Assembly: GCA_900768465.1 (NCBI GenBank)
Contig: CAAGCY010000004.1
Coordinates: forward strand, 1-64,000
Reading direction: 5' to 3'
Length of the DNA: 64,000 bases
Source: Alphaproteobacteria bacterium
GTDB lineage: Bacteria; Pseudomonadota; Alphaproteobacteria; CAAGCB01; CAG-977
Part shown: positions 48,503 through 57,321 of the stretch, piece by piece
Position numbering within the stretch: the first letter of the stretch is position 1
How the letters are laid out: every line of letters begins with the position of its first letter
The notes under the pieces: generated by a model
The model's input: only the letters and a program-made list of their open reading frames with translations
Told to the model about the DNA's origin: nothing
The model's database searches: none
Made by a program: the position numbers and the translations under genes

Positions 48503-49633
48503 ATGGCTATGGATATGATGAGCAACGACACGGTTTTCAAACTCGGCGGCTTCAAGGTCGATCGGGAAATCGTGCGCTATATCCGCGAAGCCAGCGATTC
48601 CAGCGGCATCAGCTTTGATTATCTGCTTGCCAAAGCGGGACACGAAAGCCGTTTCGAAACCAACGCCGCCGCCGCGCGATCCAGCGCCGAAGGATTGTTT
48701 CAATTCACGACGGACACTTGGCTGCAACAGATGAAGCTGCATGGCGCAAAATACGGCTATGCCAAGCTGGCATCCAAAATTTACCGCGACGGGCGCGGAC
48801 GATACCGCGTCAAAAACGCCGCCGATAAAGACGAAATTCTGGCTTTGCGCCGCAGTCCGCGCATTTCCGCGCTGCTTGCCGCCGAATTCGCCAAAAGCAA
48901 CAAAAAGATTCTGGAAGATCAAATCGGTGCGCGGGTAACTTCCGCCGATTTGTATCTGGCTCACTTTATGGGACCCAGCGGCGCGGTTATGCTGTTGCGC
49001 GCGGACAAATTCACGCCGCATAAATTCGCCGCTGATTTGTTTCCCGAAGCCGCTCTTGCCAATCCGCCGATTTTTTACAACGAAAAAGGACGGATGCTGA
49101 CCGTGCGCCAAGTCCGCCGCCGCATCGCCGATATTTTTCAGGATAAAATCGACCGTTTCGCCGTATTGCCCAAATCGCTGAAAGTGTGGCTGGACGATTT
49201 GCCGAAAGAGCGCAAAAACAAAAAATCCGCGATTGTCGTCGATGCGCCGATTTTGCGTATGGAAGCCGCCGTCAAAAACGATGCGCCCATGCCCAAAATC
49301 GTTGATTCCAACCGTCTTGCCAACATTTTGCCGGGGGAGGGCGTCAATTTGGACGACGACGGCGCGCTGAACGAAATGCGGCTGAAAGTGCTGTCTTTGG
49401 CGGCGCAATCGGGCAAAGACGATTCCGTTTCCGCAGACTTTGTGCCGATAAAGCGGACAAGCTACAACATGGCGGGAATGACGGCGATGGAAACGGACGG
49501 AGTCGTAAAAAAACGGCTGGCTTACGACGCTTTGGCGGCGACGTGGTTTGAAACGGACGACTATCCCGTTGTGACGGCTTTGCCCGTTTTGGCAACGGCG
49601 ATGCTTTCAACAAAAGGAATTGCGAATGACTGA
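48503..49633 (+). CDS. Lytic transglycosylase-like protein
   Basis: A 376-residue protein with an SLT-type lysozyme fold near the N-terminus: FDYLLAKAGHESRFETNAAA (about residues 37-56) carries the catalytic Glu, followed by SSAEGLFQFTTDTWLQQM and, later, LYLAHFMGPSGAVMLL. These are signatures of alphaproteobacterial transglycosylases that cut murein glycan strands. The rest (about 200-376) is poorly conserved. No signal peptide is seen, so export is unclear. Four in-frame ATGs (48503, 48509, 48515, 48518) are possible and none has a good ribosome-binding site. Confidence 0.8.
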   Translation: MAMDMMSNDTVFKLGGFKVDREIVRYIREASDSSGISFDYLLAKAGHESRFETNAAAARSSAEGLFQFTTDTWLQQMKLHGAKYGYAKLASKIYRDGRGRYRVKNAADKDEILALRRSPRISALLAAEFAKSNKKILEDQIGARVTSADLYLAHFMGPSGAVMLLRADKFTPHKFAADLFPEAALANPPIFYNEKGRMLTVRQVRRRIADIFQDKIDRFAVLPKSLKVWLDDLPKERKNKKSAIVVDAPILRMEAAVKNDAPMPKIVDSNRLANILPGEGVNLDDDGALNEMRLKVLSLAAQSGKDDSVSADFVPIKRTSYNMAGMTAMETDGVVKKRLAYDALAATWFETDDYPVVTALPVLATAMLSTKGIAND

Positions 49634-50396
49634 CGAAAAAAAAGAACGAATTGCAAAAATTGTCGCCCGCGCGGGCGTGTGTTCCCGCCGCGAAGCCGAA
49701 CGTTTCATCGAACAGGGGCGCATTGCCGTCAACGGCAAAGTGCTGGATTCGCCCGCCGTAACGGTTGGCGCGGCGGATAAAATCACCGTGGACGGCAAAC
49801 CTTTGCCCGCCGCTGAAAAAACGCGCGTGTGGCGGTATCACAAACCCGTCGGACTGGTTACGACTTACCGCGACGAAAAAGGACGGCAAACCGTTTTCGA
49901 CAGCTTGCCCGACGATATGCCGCGCGTCGTTTCCGTCGGACGCTTGGATTTGAATTCAGAAGGATTGCTGCTGTTGACAAACGACGGCGCGTTCGCCCGC
50001 GCTTTGGAATTGCCGTCGACGGGGTGGCTTCGCCGCTACCGCGTGCGCATTCACGGGGAAATGACGCCCGACATCATTGAAAAACTGGCAAAAGGCGTCG
50101 TTGTCGAAGGTGTCAAATACGCGCCCGTCGAAGTCGCGGTCGATAAACAGCAAGGGTCGAATATGTGGCTGACCGTCGCGCTCAAAGAAGGCAAAAACCG
50201 TGAAATCCGCCGTTTGATGGAATCGTTCGGATTGCAGGTGACGCGCTTAATCCGCACGGCGTACGGACCGTTCCAGTTGGGCAGTCTGGCTGTCGGCGCG
50301 GTTGAGGAAATCCGAGGCAAAATCCTGCAGGATCAGGTTGGCGCGCTGACGGGATACCGCGTCGAAAAACACACGCACAAACAAAAGAAAGCGTAA
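49626..50396 (+). CDS. Pseudouridine synthase, RsuA/RluB family
   Basis: A 256-residue rRNA pseudouridine synthase. The S4 domain is IAKIVARAGVCSRREAERFI (about residues 8-27), and the catalytic aspartate lies in VGRLDLNSEGLLLLTNDGAF (about 100-119). KEGKNREIRRLMESFGLQV is the C-terminal motif. RluB (23S U2605) is the most likely type, but RsuA or RluE cannot be excluded. ATG at 49626 follows AAAGGAA by 8 bases and overlaps the transglycosylase end by 8 bases. Confidence 0.9.
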   Translation: MTDEKKERIAKIVARAGVCSRREAERFIEQGRIAVNGKVLDSPAVTVGAADKITVDGKPLPAAEKTRVWRYHKPVGLVTTYRDEKGRQTVFDSLPDDMPRVVSVGRLDLNSEGLLLLTNDGAFARALELPSTGWLRRYRVRIHGEMTPDIIEKLAKGVVVEGVKYAPVEVAVDKQQGSNMWLTVALKEGKNREIRRLMESFGLQVTRLIRTAYGPFQLGSLAVGAVEEIRGKILQDQVGALTGYRVEKHTHKQKKA

Positions 50397-50425
50397 AAAA
50401 AAGGGGGCTTCAAAGAAGCCTCCTT
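50392..50425 (-). terminator. Intrinsic terminator (minus strand)
   Basis: An 11-base-pair stem (50401-50411 with 50415-50425, one G-U pair) with an AAA loop. On the minus strand it is followed by eight T (complement of the A run at 50394-50402). It ends the repeat-protein gene; on the plus strand there is no T run. Confidence 0.85.
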
Positions 50426-50448
50426 GAAGTTTCGGGAGAAAGGAAACT

Positions 50449-50790
50449 TTATCTGCTCCGATCGCGGGATTGGGCAATCTGTTGAAAACCGATTTTGTTT
50501 TTCGGCTTGGACGGTTGAGCGGCGGGTTCGTTTTCACGACCAAAGCCGACGGCGGTTTCTTTGCCCGACGGACCGTTGTCAATCGTTTCGTTTTCACGGC
50601 CGAATCCGATGGCGCGGCGTTTGCCCAGCGTTTCCAGCAAAATCGATTCGGCGGAACGTTCAATCGTTTCGTTTTCGCGACCGAATCCGATGGCGCGGCG
50701 TTTGTTGGTGTTGCTCTGTTCCGCTTGCGCGCCGCTGGGCATCAGTTCGCACGAACCGTTTTCGCAAAATTCTTTCAATGATTTAACCAT
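50449..50790 (-). CDS. Short protein with repeated IGFGRENE units
   Basis: A 113-residue polar protein without signal or membrane segment. The unit K-x-x-A-[IV]-G-F-G-R-E-N-E occurs at residues 30-41, 57-68 and 77-88, and a partial KNKIGFQQ at 97-104. The first two read KRRAIGFGRENETI exactly. The 29-residue N-terminus holds two cysteines (FCENGSCELM). On DNA, 50581-50623 and 50662-50704 differ at only two of 43 positions, an 81-base (27-codon) duplication. ATG 50790 has AAGGGGA on the minus strand and a terminator follows, so it is a self-contained gene. No known family comes to mind; ideas are in the findings. Confidence 0.8.
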   Translation of the reverse strand: MVKSLKEFCENGSCELMPSGAQAEQSNTNKRRAIGFGRENETIERSAESILLETLGKRRAIGFGRENETIDNGPSGKETAVGFGRENEPAAQPSKPKNKIGFQQIAQSRDRSR

Positions 50791-50818
50791 TGGAAATCCC
50801 CTTTGGAAATAAGCTTCA

Positions 50819-50853
50819 TTGACAAAACTACTTTTTTTTGTCATTTTTGTCAA
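50819..50853. promoter_or_regulatory. TTGACAAAA / TTTTGTCAA inverted repeat in a divergent promoter
   Basis: TTGACAAAA (50819-50827) and TTTTGTCAA (50845-50853) lie 17 bases apart between the repeat protein and rsmD. The arms contain outward-overlapping -35-like elements. The -10 elements are not convincing on either strand. Confidence 0.45.
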
Positions 50854-50875
50854 CAAAAAATTGGGAGATTCAAGA

Positions 50876-51427
50876 ATGAGAATTGTCGGCGGAACATATC
50901 GCGGAAAACTGTTGTCCGCGCCCGAAGGAACAACAACCCGCCCCACGTCGGACAGGGCGCGGGAATCCGTTTTCAATATTATCGAAAGCCGGTTGATTAA
51001 AGCGGGCAGACGTTGGGACGAACTGAGCGTTTTCGACGCGTTCGCTGGAACGGGCGCGCTGGGCATCGAAGCCGTTTCTCGCGGGGTGCGCGCTTTGTTT
51101 GCCGCCGAAAAAGACGAATCCGCCCGCCGATGCTGGCGCAAAAACACGCAAGGACTGAAAAACGCTTCGCTGATTTTGTATTCCGACGTTTTGGCTTTGC
51201 CCGAAGCGCAAAAACCCGTCGACCTTTTGTTTATGGATCCTCCGTACGGTAAAGGGCTGGTCGCGCCCGCTTTGACCGAGCTGGAACAAAAGGGCTGGCT
51301 GAACGCGGATACGTTGTGCCTGATAGAAGTTGAAAAGGCGGAACAGAACTTCTTGCCCGCGGGGTTCAGTGCCTTAGACACGCGTTTTTACGGAAAAGCA
51401 AAAGTCGTCATTACAAAAAAAGGCTGA
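50876..51427 (+). CDS. rsmD: 16S rRNA (guanine-966-N2)-methyltransferase RsmD
   Basis: RsmD methylates G966 of 16S rRNA using SAM. The N-terminus MRIVGGTYRGKLLSAPEG and TRPTSDRARESVFNII (about residues 22-37) are family signatures. The SAM site is VFDAFAGTGALGIEAVSRG (about 53-71), and the catalytic motif LLFMDPPYGKGL has the DPPY of N2-guanine methylases. ATG at 50876 follows GGGAG by about 10 bases. Length is 183 residues. Confidence 0.94.
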   Translation: MRIVGGTYRGKLLSAPEGTTTRPTSDRARESVFNIIESRLIKAGRRWDELSVFDAFAGTGALGIEAVSRGVRALFAAEKDESARRCWRKNTQGLKNASLILYSDVLALPEAQKPVDLLFMDPPYGKGLVAPALTELEQKGWLNADTLCLIEVEKAEQNFLPAGFSALDTRFYGKAKVVITKKG

Positions 51428-51447
51428 TTTTTTCAATCAGCCTTTTT
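51417..51447. terminator. Bidirectional terminator (rsmD / uridine phosphorylase)
   Basis: A 13-base-pair stem (51417-51429 with 51435-51447) and T-rich loop, between convergent genes, with A and T runs on the two sides. Confidence 0.9.
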
Positions 51448-51464
51448 GCTTTTTAAGGAAGCGC

Positions 51465-52238
51465 TTATTTTTTCGCGGCGCGGTCCTGTTCGATAATGAT
51501 TTTCAGCGCGTCAACCGCCACGCGGACGGCGGACGAGGTGTCTTCGGACATTTTTTGATCCAATCCGGCGGCTTCGCGTTCCTGATTCCAAATAACGTGG
51601 AAGCAAGAACCGCAACGGCATTTCAGCGCGTCGGCGACAACAAACAACGCCGCGGATTCCATTTCGCTGGCTTTGACGCCCAGCCGTTTCCACGCTTCCC
51701 ATTTTTGCAGCAATTCATAGGAAACGGGCATTTTCGCGGGGCTGTGCTGACCGTAGAACGCGTCTTTGCACTGCACGACACCCGTATGCGTCGTTTTGCC
51801 CATAGCCAAAGCCGCTTGGCGCAAGGCAATCGTGATGTCCAGATTCGCAACGGCGGGATATTCGATCGGAGCATATTCCTGCGACGTGTGTTCAAAACGG
51901 ATGGCACCGGTCGCGACGACGATATCGCCCGATTGAACATCCAGATCTATGCCGCCGCAAGTCCCCGTGCGGATGAACGTGTCGGCGCCGATGTTGTGCA
52001 ATTCCTCCATCGCGATCGACGCGGACGGACCGCCGATGCCGGTCGAGCAGACGGAAACCTTTTCCCCCAGCAACGTGCCGGTGTAAACGTTATATTCGCG
52101 GTTTTGCGCGATATGGCGAGGATTGTCGAACAGTTTGGCAATCGATTCGCAGCGTCCCGGATCGCCCGGCAGGATGACATAGCGGCCGACATCGCCTTCG
52201 ACGCAATGAATATGGAATTGCTTATCAAGTTTTTGCAT
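51465..52238 (-). CDS. udp: Uridine phosphorylase
   Basis: This enzyme splits uridine with phosphate into uracil and ribose-1-phosphate. The phosphate-binding motifs are VILPGDPGRCESIAKLFD (about residues 21-38) and STGIGGPSASIAMEEL. The ribose/base site is FIRTGTCGGIDLDVQSGDIV (about 88-107), and the catalytic KASEMESAALFVVADAL follows near 190. The length of 257 residues is that of the NP-I hexameric family. A purine phosphorylase activity is less likely, given the uridine-type motifs. It supports nucleoside salvage. Confidence 0.9.
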   Translation of the reverse strand: MQKLDKQFHIHCVEGDVGRYVILPGDPGRCESIAKLFDNPRHIAQNREYNVYTGTLLGEKVSVCSTGIGGPSASIAMEELHNIGADTFIRTGTCGGIDLDVQSGDIVVATGAIRFEHTSQEYAPIEYPAVANLDITIALRQAALAMGKTTHTGVVQCKDAFYGQHSPAKMPVSYELLQKWEAWKRLGVKASEMESAALFVVADALKCRCGSCFHVIWNQEREAAGLDQKMSEDTSSAVRVAVDALKIIIEQDRAAKK

Positions 52239-52339
52239 GGAAAACCTCTCTTAAATCAAAACAAAAATATGACGAATCATATTGTTGCAATCAGTTTATA
52301 TGAAAATTCCGCGAAAAAAACATTTATTTAACAAAAACG

Positions 52340-53176
52340 CTAATTTTCGTCGGAATACGCCGATTTTAAAATAATCGAGATGCGGCGGTTTTGCGGGGCT
52401 TTCGGATCGTCGGTTACATAAGGTTCAGCCGCCGCCCGTCCCGTAACGCCGACGATTCTGTCCGCGGCTACGCCCTGAGCAACCACCATTCGCCGCACCG
52501 CCAAAGCGCGGTCGGAGGACAGTTCCCAATTTGTATAGGATTTATCGGGTGTTGTGAAAGGAATCGCATCCGTATGTCCTTCGATGCGCATTTTGTTGGA
52601 CAGCTGTTTGAGCACGCGCGCCAGCAATTTGGACAGCCGCGCGCCGTTCGGCGTCATTTTTGCCGATCCGCTTTCAAAAATCGGTTTGTTCAGCTGATCA
52701 ATCAGCTGAATTTGCAGACCGTCTTTGACTTCGGTTACAACCAGACTGTCATGCAGTTCCAGCAAAGCGGGGTCGGACATCATGGCTTCCCGCAACGCGA
52801 TGCGCACGCGGTCGAACGCTTCTTTTTCCTTTTTGACCAGTATTTCGCGCGGTTCGGAAAAATCGGGGAATTCGCTTGACCCGTCAAAGCCGACGAAAGG
52901 CATCGCATACGGTTTTTCAACGGTTTCAAGGCTTTCCAATCCGCCCGTGACAATCGAATCGCCCGCGCCTTTGCCGCTGGAACCCGTCGTAAAGTAATAG
53001 GAAATCGCTTCTTTTTGTTCCTGCGACGCCGTTTGCAGCAGCCACATCAGCAAAAAAAACGCCATCATCGCGGTTACAAAATCCGCGTAAGCCACTTTCC
53101 ATGCCCCGCCGTGGTGACCGTGTCCGCCTTTTTTGACGCGCTTGATGACGATTGTGCGCCCCTGTTTATCCGCCAT
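52340..53176 (-). CDS. motB: Flagellar motor stator protein MotB
   Basis: MotB anchors the flagellar stator to peptidoglycan. After a basic His/Gly-rich start comes the single membrane helix WKVAYADFVTAMMAFFLLMW, with the proton-carrying aspartate at residue 32. A periplasmic plug and linker follow, then an OmpA-type peptidoglycan-binding domain (about residues 165-270) with MRIEGHTDAIPFTTPDKSYT and DRALAVRRMVVAQGV. Length is 278 residues. motA ends 3 bases upstream. No other flagellar gene is in the window. Confidence 0.95.
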   Translation of the reverse strand: MADKQGRTIVIKRVKKGGHGHHGGAWKVAYADFVTAMMAFFLLMWLLQTASQEQKEAISYYFTTGSSGKGAGDSIVTGGLESLETVEKPYAMPFVGFDGSSEFPDFSEPREILVKKEKEAFDRVRIALREAMMSDPALLELHDSLVVTEVKDGLQIQLIDQLNKPIFESGSAKMTPNGARLSKLLARVLKQLSNKMRIEGHTDAIPFTTPDKSYTNWELSSDRALAVRRMVVAQGVAADRIVGVTGRAAAEPYVTDDPKAPQNRRISIILKSAYSDEN

Positions 53177-53179
53177 GAT

Positions 53180-54034
53180 TTACAGCTCCGCGCAGATTTT
53201 TTCGACTTCGGCGAATGAAGGGCGAACTTCGGGCGGCAGGGTTTTGCGCGCGAATTCGACCGATACTTGGGGCGCGTAGCCTTCGATATGGCCCATCAAT
53301 CCCGCTTTAATCACGCTCAGATATTCCTGTTCGGGATTCATCACGTTTGCCACCGCCGATGCCAAAGGCGCGATAAAGCCGTACGCCGTCAGCACGCCGA
53401 AAAACGTGCCGACCAAAGCCGCACCGATAAGCTCTCCCAGTACTTCGGGCGGTTCGGTAATCGCGCCCATGGTGTGAATCACGCCCAGCACCGCCGCGAC
53501 GATGCCCAGCCCCGGCGTCGCGTCCGCAACACGGTTCAACGCGTCGGAATAAGCGGTCTTTTCGTGTTCGATTCCTTCCAATTCCGCATCGATGACGGAT
53601 TCGATTTCGTGCGGTTCGGGCGATCCGAACGTCAGCAGGCGCAAATACCCGCACATAAAGTCCATGGCTTCGTGATTTTTCGTAATCAGGGGAAAGCGTT
53701 TGAAAATATCGCTGTTCGCGGGGGCTTCGATATGGGGTTCAAGCGCCATGTTGCCCTTGGATTTTCCCAGCTTGAAAAACGAATACATCATCGCCAAAGC
53801 TTCGGTGTAGCTTTTTTTGTCGTAGCGGGGTTTGCCAAAGATTCGGGGCAGGGCTTTCAACGTGCCGATAACGACGCTCGGCGGGTTTGCAATCAAGAAC
53901 GACCCGAATGCCGCACCGCCGATAATCAGGAATTCTCCGGGCTGCCATAAAACGGAAAAATGTCCGCCGCCCCACAAAAAACCGCCTGCGACGCTGCCGA
54001 CAACCACCAGTAATCCGACCAAAGGAAACATCAA
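53180..54034 (-). CDS. motA: Flagellar motor stator protein MotA
   Basis: MotA forms the proton channel with MotB. The 284-residue chain has four membrane helices, two near the N-terminus (VGLLVVVGSVAGGFLWGGGH) and two near residues 168-220 (DATPGLGIVAAVLGVIHTMG and LIGAALVGTFFGVLTAYGFI). The cytoplasmic loop with conserved charges lies between them. The Pro-Gly pair in TPGLGIV matches the channel proline. It is divergent from tldD, with a 78-base AT-rich gap. Confidence 0.95.
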   Translation of the reverse strand: MMFPLVGLLVVVGSVAGGFLWGGGHFSVLWQPGEFLIIGGAAFGSFLIANPPSVVIGTLKALPRIFGKPRYDKKSYTEALAMMYSFFKLGKSKGNMALEPHIEAPANSDIFKRFPLITKNHEAMDFMCGYLRLLTFGSPEPHEIESVIDAELEGIEHEKTAYSDALNRVADATPGLGIVAAVLGVIHTMGAITEPPEVLGELIGAALVGTFFGVLTAYGFIAPLASAVANVMNPEQEYLSVIKAGLMGHIEGYAPQVSVEFARKTLPPEVRPSFAEVEKICAEL

Positions 54035-54112
54035 AGACCTCCTGTCTTGGCTTTATTTTTTAAACATTCTGAATTATATATATTCGAAACAGTCAAAAAA
54101 GGAAAGTTAATA

Positions 54113-55537
54113 ATGATTCAAAACGGCATATCCGATTCCCTGTTTTTCGATAAAATCGACCGCGACGCCGCCGTCAAGACCGTGCAAAACACGCTGGCGG
54201 GATGCGACGACGGGGATTTGTTTTTGGAACATTGCCTCAGCGAACACATCACGCTGGACGACGGCAGAATCAAAAGCACGGCGTTTAACGCTTCGACGGG
54301 ATTCGGACTGCGCGCGATGGTCGGCGAAACGTTCGCGCATGCCATTTCAAACGATATTTCCGAAACCGCTTTGAAAAACGCGGCGGCTGCCGTCGCTCCG
54401 ATAAAACAAGGCTATGCGGGAAGCTTGTATTTGCCGCCCGCAAAGCCTGCGGTCAAGCTGTATACGGACGAAAATCCGCTGAATCTGCTTTCTTTCAATA
54501 AAAAAGTCGCGCTGATGCAGGAAATCGACGCGTATGCCCGCGCCAAAGATCCCCGCATTGTGCAGGTTTCCGCGTCTTTGTCCGCAGAATGGCAGGTCGT
54601 TTGCGTTATCGGGGCGGACGGGCACGAAGCTTCCGACATCCGTCCGATGGTCAGCTTGCGCATCAGCGTCGTTGCAAAGTCGGGCGACAGAATGGAAAGC
54701 GGTTCGTTCGGCGGCGGCGGACGGTATTTGTACGACCGCTTGATTGCCCCCGAAGTCTGGCAAAATATGGCGGACGAAGCGGTGCGCGAAGCGTTGCTGA
54801 ATCTGGATTCCGTTCCCGCCCCCGCGGGCGAGCTGCCCGTCGTCCTCAGTGCGGGCTGGTGCGGCGTTTTACTGCACGAAGCGGTCGGTCACGGATTGGA
54901 GGGCGATTTCAATCGCAAAGGAACGTCCGTCTTTACGGGCAAAATCGGCGAACAAGTCACCGCCAAAGGCATTACGATTGTGGATGACGGAACGATTCCC
55001 GACCGCCGCGGGTCCATCAGTATTGATGACGAGGGGACGGCTTCCGAACGCACCGTTTTGGTCGAAGACGGCATTTTGAAAAACTATATGCTTGACCGTA
55101 TGAACGCGCGGCTGATGAATCGCGCTCCGACGGGCAACGGGCGGCGCGAATCATATTCCTGCGTGCCGCAGGTGCGCATGACCAACACGTTTATGACCGA
55201 CGGCGACAAAGACCCCGCCGAACTGATTGCTTCGGTCAAAAAAGGCGTGTTCGCCAAGACGTTCCACGGCGGACAGGTCGACATCACGTCGGGCAAATTC
55301 GTGTTCACGTCCGCCGAAGCGTACTTGATTGAAGACGGCAAACTGACCGCTCCGATTAAAGACGCGACGCTTATCGGCAGCGGAATCGAAGTGATGAACG
55401 CGATTGACATGGTGGCGAACGATTCGTGTTTGGACAACGGTATCGGCTCTTGCGGCAAAGGCGGGCAAATGGTTCCCGTCGGCGTCGGTCAGCCGTCGGT
55501 GCGTATTTCCAAAATCACGGTCGGCGGGTGCGGCTGA
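54113..55537 (+). CDS. tldD: Metalloprotease TldD
   Basis: TldD, with TldE/PmbA, is a cytoplasmic metalloprotease that digests unfolded peptides and, in E. coli, helps microcin B17 and CcdA processing. The zinc motif is LLHEAVGHGLEGDFNRKGTS (about residues 253-272, HExxxH). Also present are GSISIDDEGTASERTVLVED and the C-terminal IGSCGKGGQMVPVGVGQPSV. Length is 474. ATG at 54113 follows AAGGAAAG by 7 bases; a longer in-frame version is rejected. No tldE is in the window. Confidence 0.95.
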   Translation: MIQNGISDSLFFDKIDRDAAVKTVQNTLAGCDDGDLFLEHCLSEHITLDDGRIKSTAFNASTGFGLRAMVGETFAHAISNDISETALKNAAAAVAPIKQGYAGSLYLPPAKPAVKLYTDENPLNLLSFNKKVALMQEIDAYARAKDPRIVQVSASLSAEWQVVCVIGADGHEASDIRPMVSLRISVVAKSGDRMESGSFGGGGRYLYDRLIAPEVWQNMADEAVREALLNLDSVPAPAGELPVVLSAGWCGVLLHEAVGHGLEGDFNRKGTSVFTGKIGEQVTAKGITIVDDGTIPDRRGSISIDDEGTASERTVLVEDGILKNYMLDRMNARLMNRAPTGNGRRESYSCVPQVRMTNTFMTDGDKDPAELIASVKKGVFAKTFHGGQVDITSGKFVFTSAEAYLIEDGKLTAPIKDATLIGSGIEVMNAIDMVANDSCLDNGIGSCGKGGQMVPVGVGQPSVRISKITVGGCG

Positions 55538-57321
55538 TGCGGGATTTTTGCAGAAAGCACGAATATCTGCTTGCCGCCGTGTTTTTTTTGCTGACCCAAG
55601 CGCCGATTTTCACGCAGCTGATTGATCGTTATCCCGACACGGACAACTATACGCACGCGATACGTCTGCTGGATTTGATTCAGTCGAAAACGTGGGCGGA
55701 AACGCCGTATATGCATTCGAATTATCCGTTTGGCGAAGTGTTGCACTTTACGCGCATTACGGACATTTTTTGGGGGTTGAGCGCCGCGCCGCTGATGTTG
55801 TTCCTGCCGTTGAAAAGCGCGGTGTTTTGGGGCGGATACGTTTTCCAAGCCATTGTCGGCATGCTGACCGCGGCGGCGGTCGTTTGGGCGCTGAAGCCCG
55901 TTGTTTCGCCGTTTTTCAGACTGTTCGGCGCGGCGTTTTTTCTGTTGATGCCTTCGTCTACGGAAACATTCATTTTGTCAAAACCCGATCACCATGCTTT
56001 GACGGCGCTGTTTGCCGTTTTGACAATCGGCGGGATGATTCGCGCTTTGGCGGGCGAAGCCAAAGCCGCGCGGCAAGCGGGACTGTTTGCCGCGTTGGGA
56101 CTGTGGACGTCCGTAGAAGGAATCGCAATCGCTTACGCCGTGTTGCTTCCCGTCGTTTTGTCGTGGATTTTCAATCGGGAAAATTTGCGTCCCGCGGTGG
56201 CATTCACGGCGTCTTTGTTTGTTTTTTCGACGGCGTTTTTGGCAATCAATCCGCCGTACGAAGGCTTCTTTTCACCCGATAACGGCAGACTGTCGTTTTT
56301 ATTTGCGGTCATTATCGGTTTAAGCGCGGCATCGTTTGCTGTGTGCGCCCGAATTCAAAGCGCGAATTGGGAAATCCGCTTTGCAGTGCTGGCGGGGGCG
56401 GTCGCGGTGTCGGCGGCGATCGTTTTGGGGCTGTTCGGAACGGAATCCGTTTTTGCGCCGTGGTTTCCGCCGTTGATTAAAGCCGTATGGGCGAATTCGA
56501 TTATCGAACTGAAGTCCGCTTTTTCGAGCCGCACGGTGTTTTTGCTGGTTGAAACGGCGTCTTTGGCGGGATTGGCGTGCGGGGCGGCGAGCTTTAAAAA
56601 AGCCGATTCGTTTGAACGCAAAGTTCTGTTTTTGACGGTTTTGCCCATGCTGATTTTCGCGGGGATGACCGCGGCGGCGTTGAGGTATTCGCGGCTGTCA
56701 AGCATTTTTGCCGTGTTTCCGATTGCGGCGGCGGGCAATATTTATGCGCGGCGGTCGGGGTCGGCAAAACGTCTGAACTCCGCAGGGGCAATCGCGCTTT
56801 TGTACGGTGTTTGCGCGGTGTTTTTAGGCTTTAATTATCAATCCGTGTTTCGTGTTTTGAATGCGGGAATGACGGCGTCGCCCGCGTTGCTGAAGCCTTT
56901 TTTGCCCGTCGGAAAAGGAGCCGTTCTGGCGGAAGCGAACTACGGACCGGAAGTGCTTTGGATGACGCAAAAGCCCGTTGTCGGCACGCCGTATCACCGC
57001 AACGTCGAAGGCATTGCGGACGGTTTTTTCATGCTGCACGATCAAAACGCCGCAAACGTCCTTTATTTGCTGAAAAAACATCAAGTTCGGACAATCGCTC
57101 TGTACGCGGCAAAGTTCGGTCAGCCGAATGTGCTGAGCTTTGATTGGCGGGGACGGCGGCGGTACGGTCTGTATTCCGATGCCAAAAACGAATTTTTGGC
57201 GCGGCTGGTGCGCGGAACGGATTTGCCGTGCGGCATTAAACCCGTTGAACCGTCGCCTTTGCCGTGGCTGGTCTATCACGTCGATTTTTCGGACTGCGCT
57301 TTGGCGGGGTCTTCGTCCTGA
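55537..57321 (+). CDS. Polytopic membrane protein, GT-C glycosyltransferase-like
   Basis: A 594-residue membrane protein with about 12 hydrophobic segments through residue 440 and a soluble C-terminal domain of about 150 residues. The first outside loop holds DRYPDTDNYTHAIRLLDLIQ (about residues 28-47), an acidic DxD-like site, and then MHSNYPFGEVLHFTRITDIF. This matches the layout of GT-C glycosyltransferases such as oligosaccharyl- or mannosyltransferases. The C-terminal VLWMTQKPVVGTPYHRNVEG also recalls this group. The ATG shares a base with the tldD stop. Substrates are unknown. Confidence 0.65.
   Translation: MRDFCRKHEYLLAAVFFLLTQAPIFTQLIDRYPDTDNYTHAIRLLDLIQSKTWAETPYMHSNYPFGEVLHFTRITDIFWGLSAAPLMLFLPLKSAVFWGGYVFQAIVGMLTAAAVVWALKPVVSPFFRLFGAAFFLLMPSSTETFILSKPDHHALTALFAVLTIGGMIRALAGEAKAARQAGLFAALGLWTSVEGIAIAYAVLLPVVLSWIFNRENLRPAVAFTASLFVFSTAFLAINPPYEGFFSPDNGRLSFLFAVIIGLSAASFAVCARIQSANWEIRFAVLAGAVAVSAAIVLGLFGTESVFAPWFPPLIKAVWANSIIELKSAFSSRTVFLLVETASLAGLACGAASFKKADSFERKVLFLTVLPMLIFAGMTAAALRYSRLSSIFAVFPIAAAGNIYARRSGSAKRLNSAGAIALLYGVCAVFLGFNYQSVFRVLNAGMTASPALLKPFLPVGKGAVLAEANYGPEVLWMTQKPVVGTPYHRNVEGIADGFFMLHDQNAANVLYLLKKHQVRTIALYAAKFGQPNVLSFDWRGRRRYGLYSDAKNEFLARLVRGTDLPCGIKPVEPSPLPWLVYHVDFSDCALAGSSS

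Noticed and set aside
50392..50425. Terminator for the RluB-type gene on the plus strand
   Set aside because: The hairpin has no T run in that direction; it fits the minus-strand gene instead.
52300..52339. Terminator after motB
   Set aside because: The T- and A-rich stretches downstream of motB do not pair into a stem.
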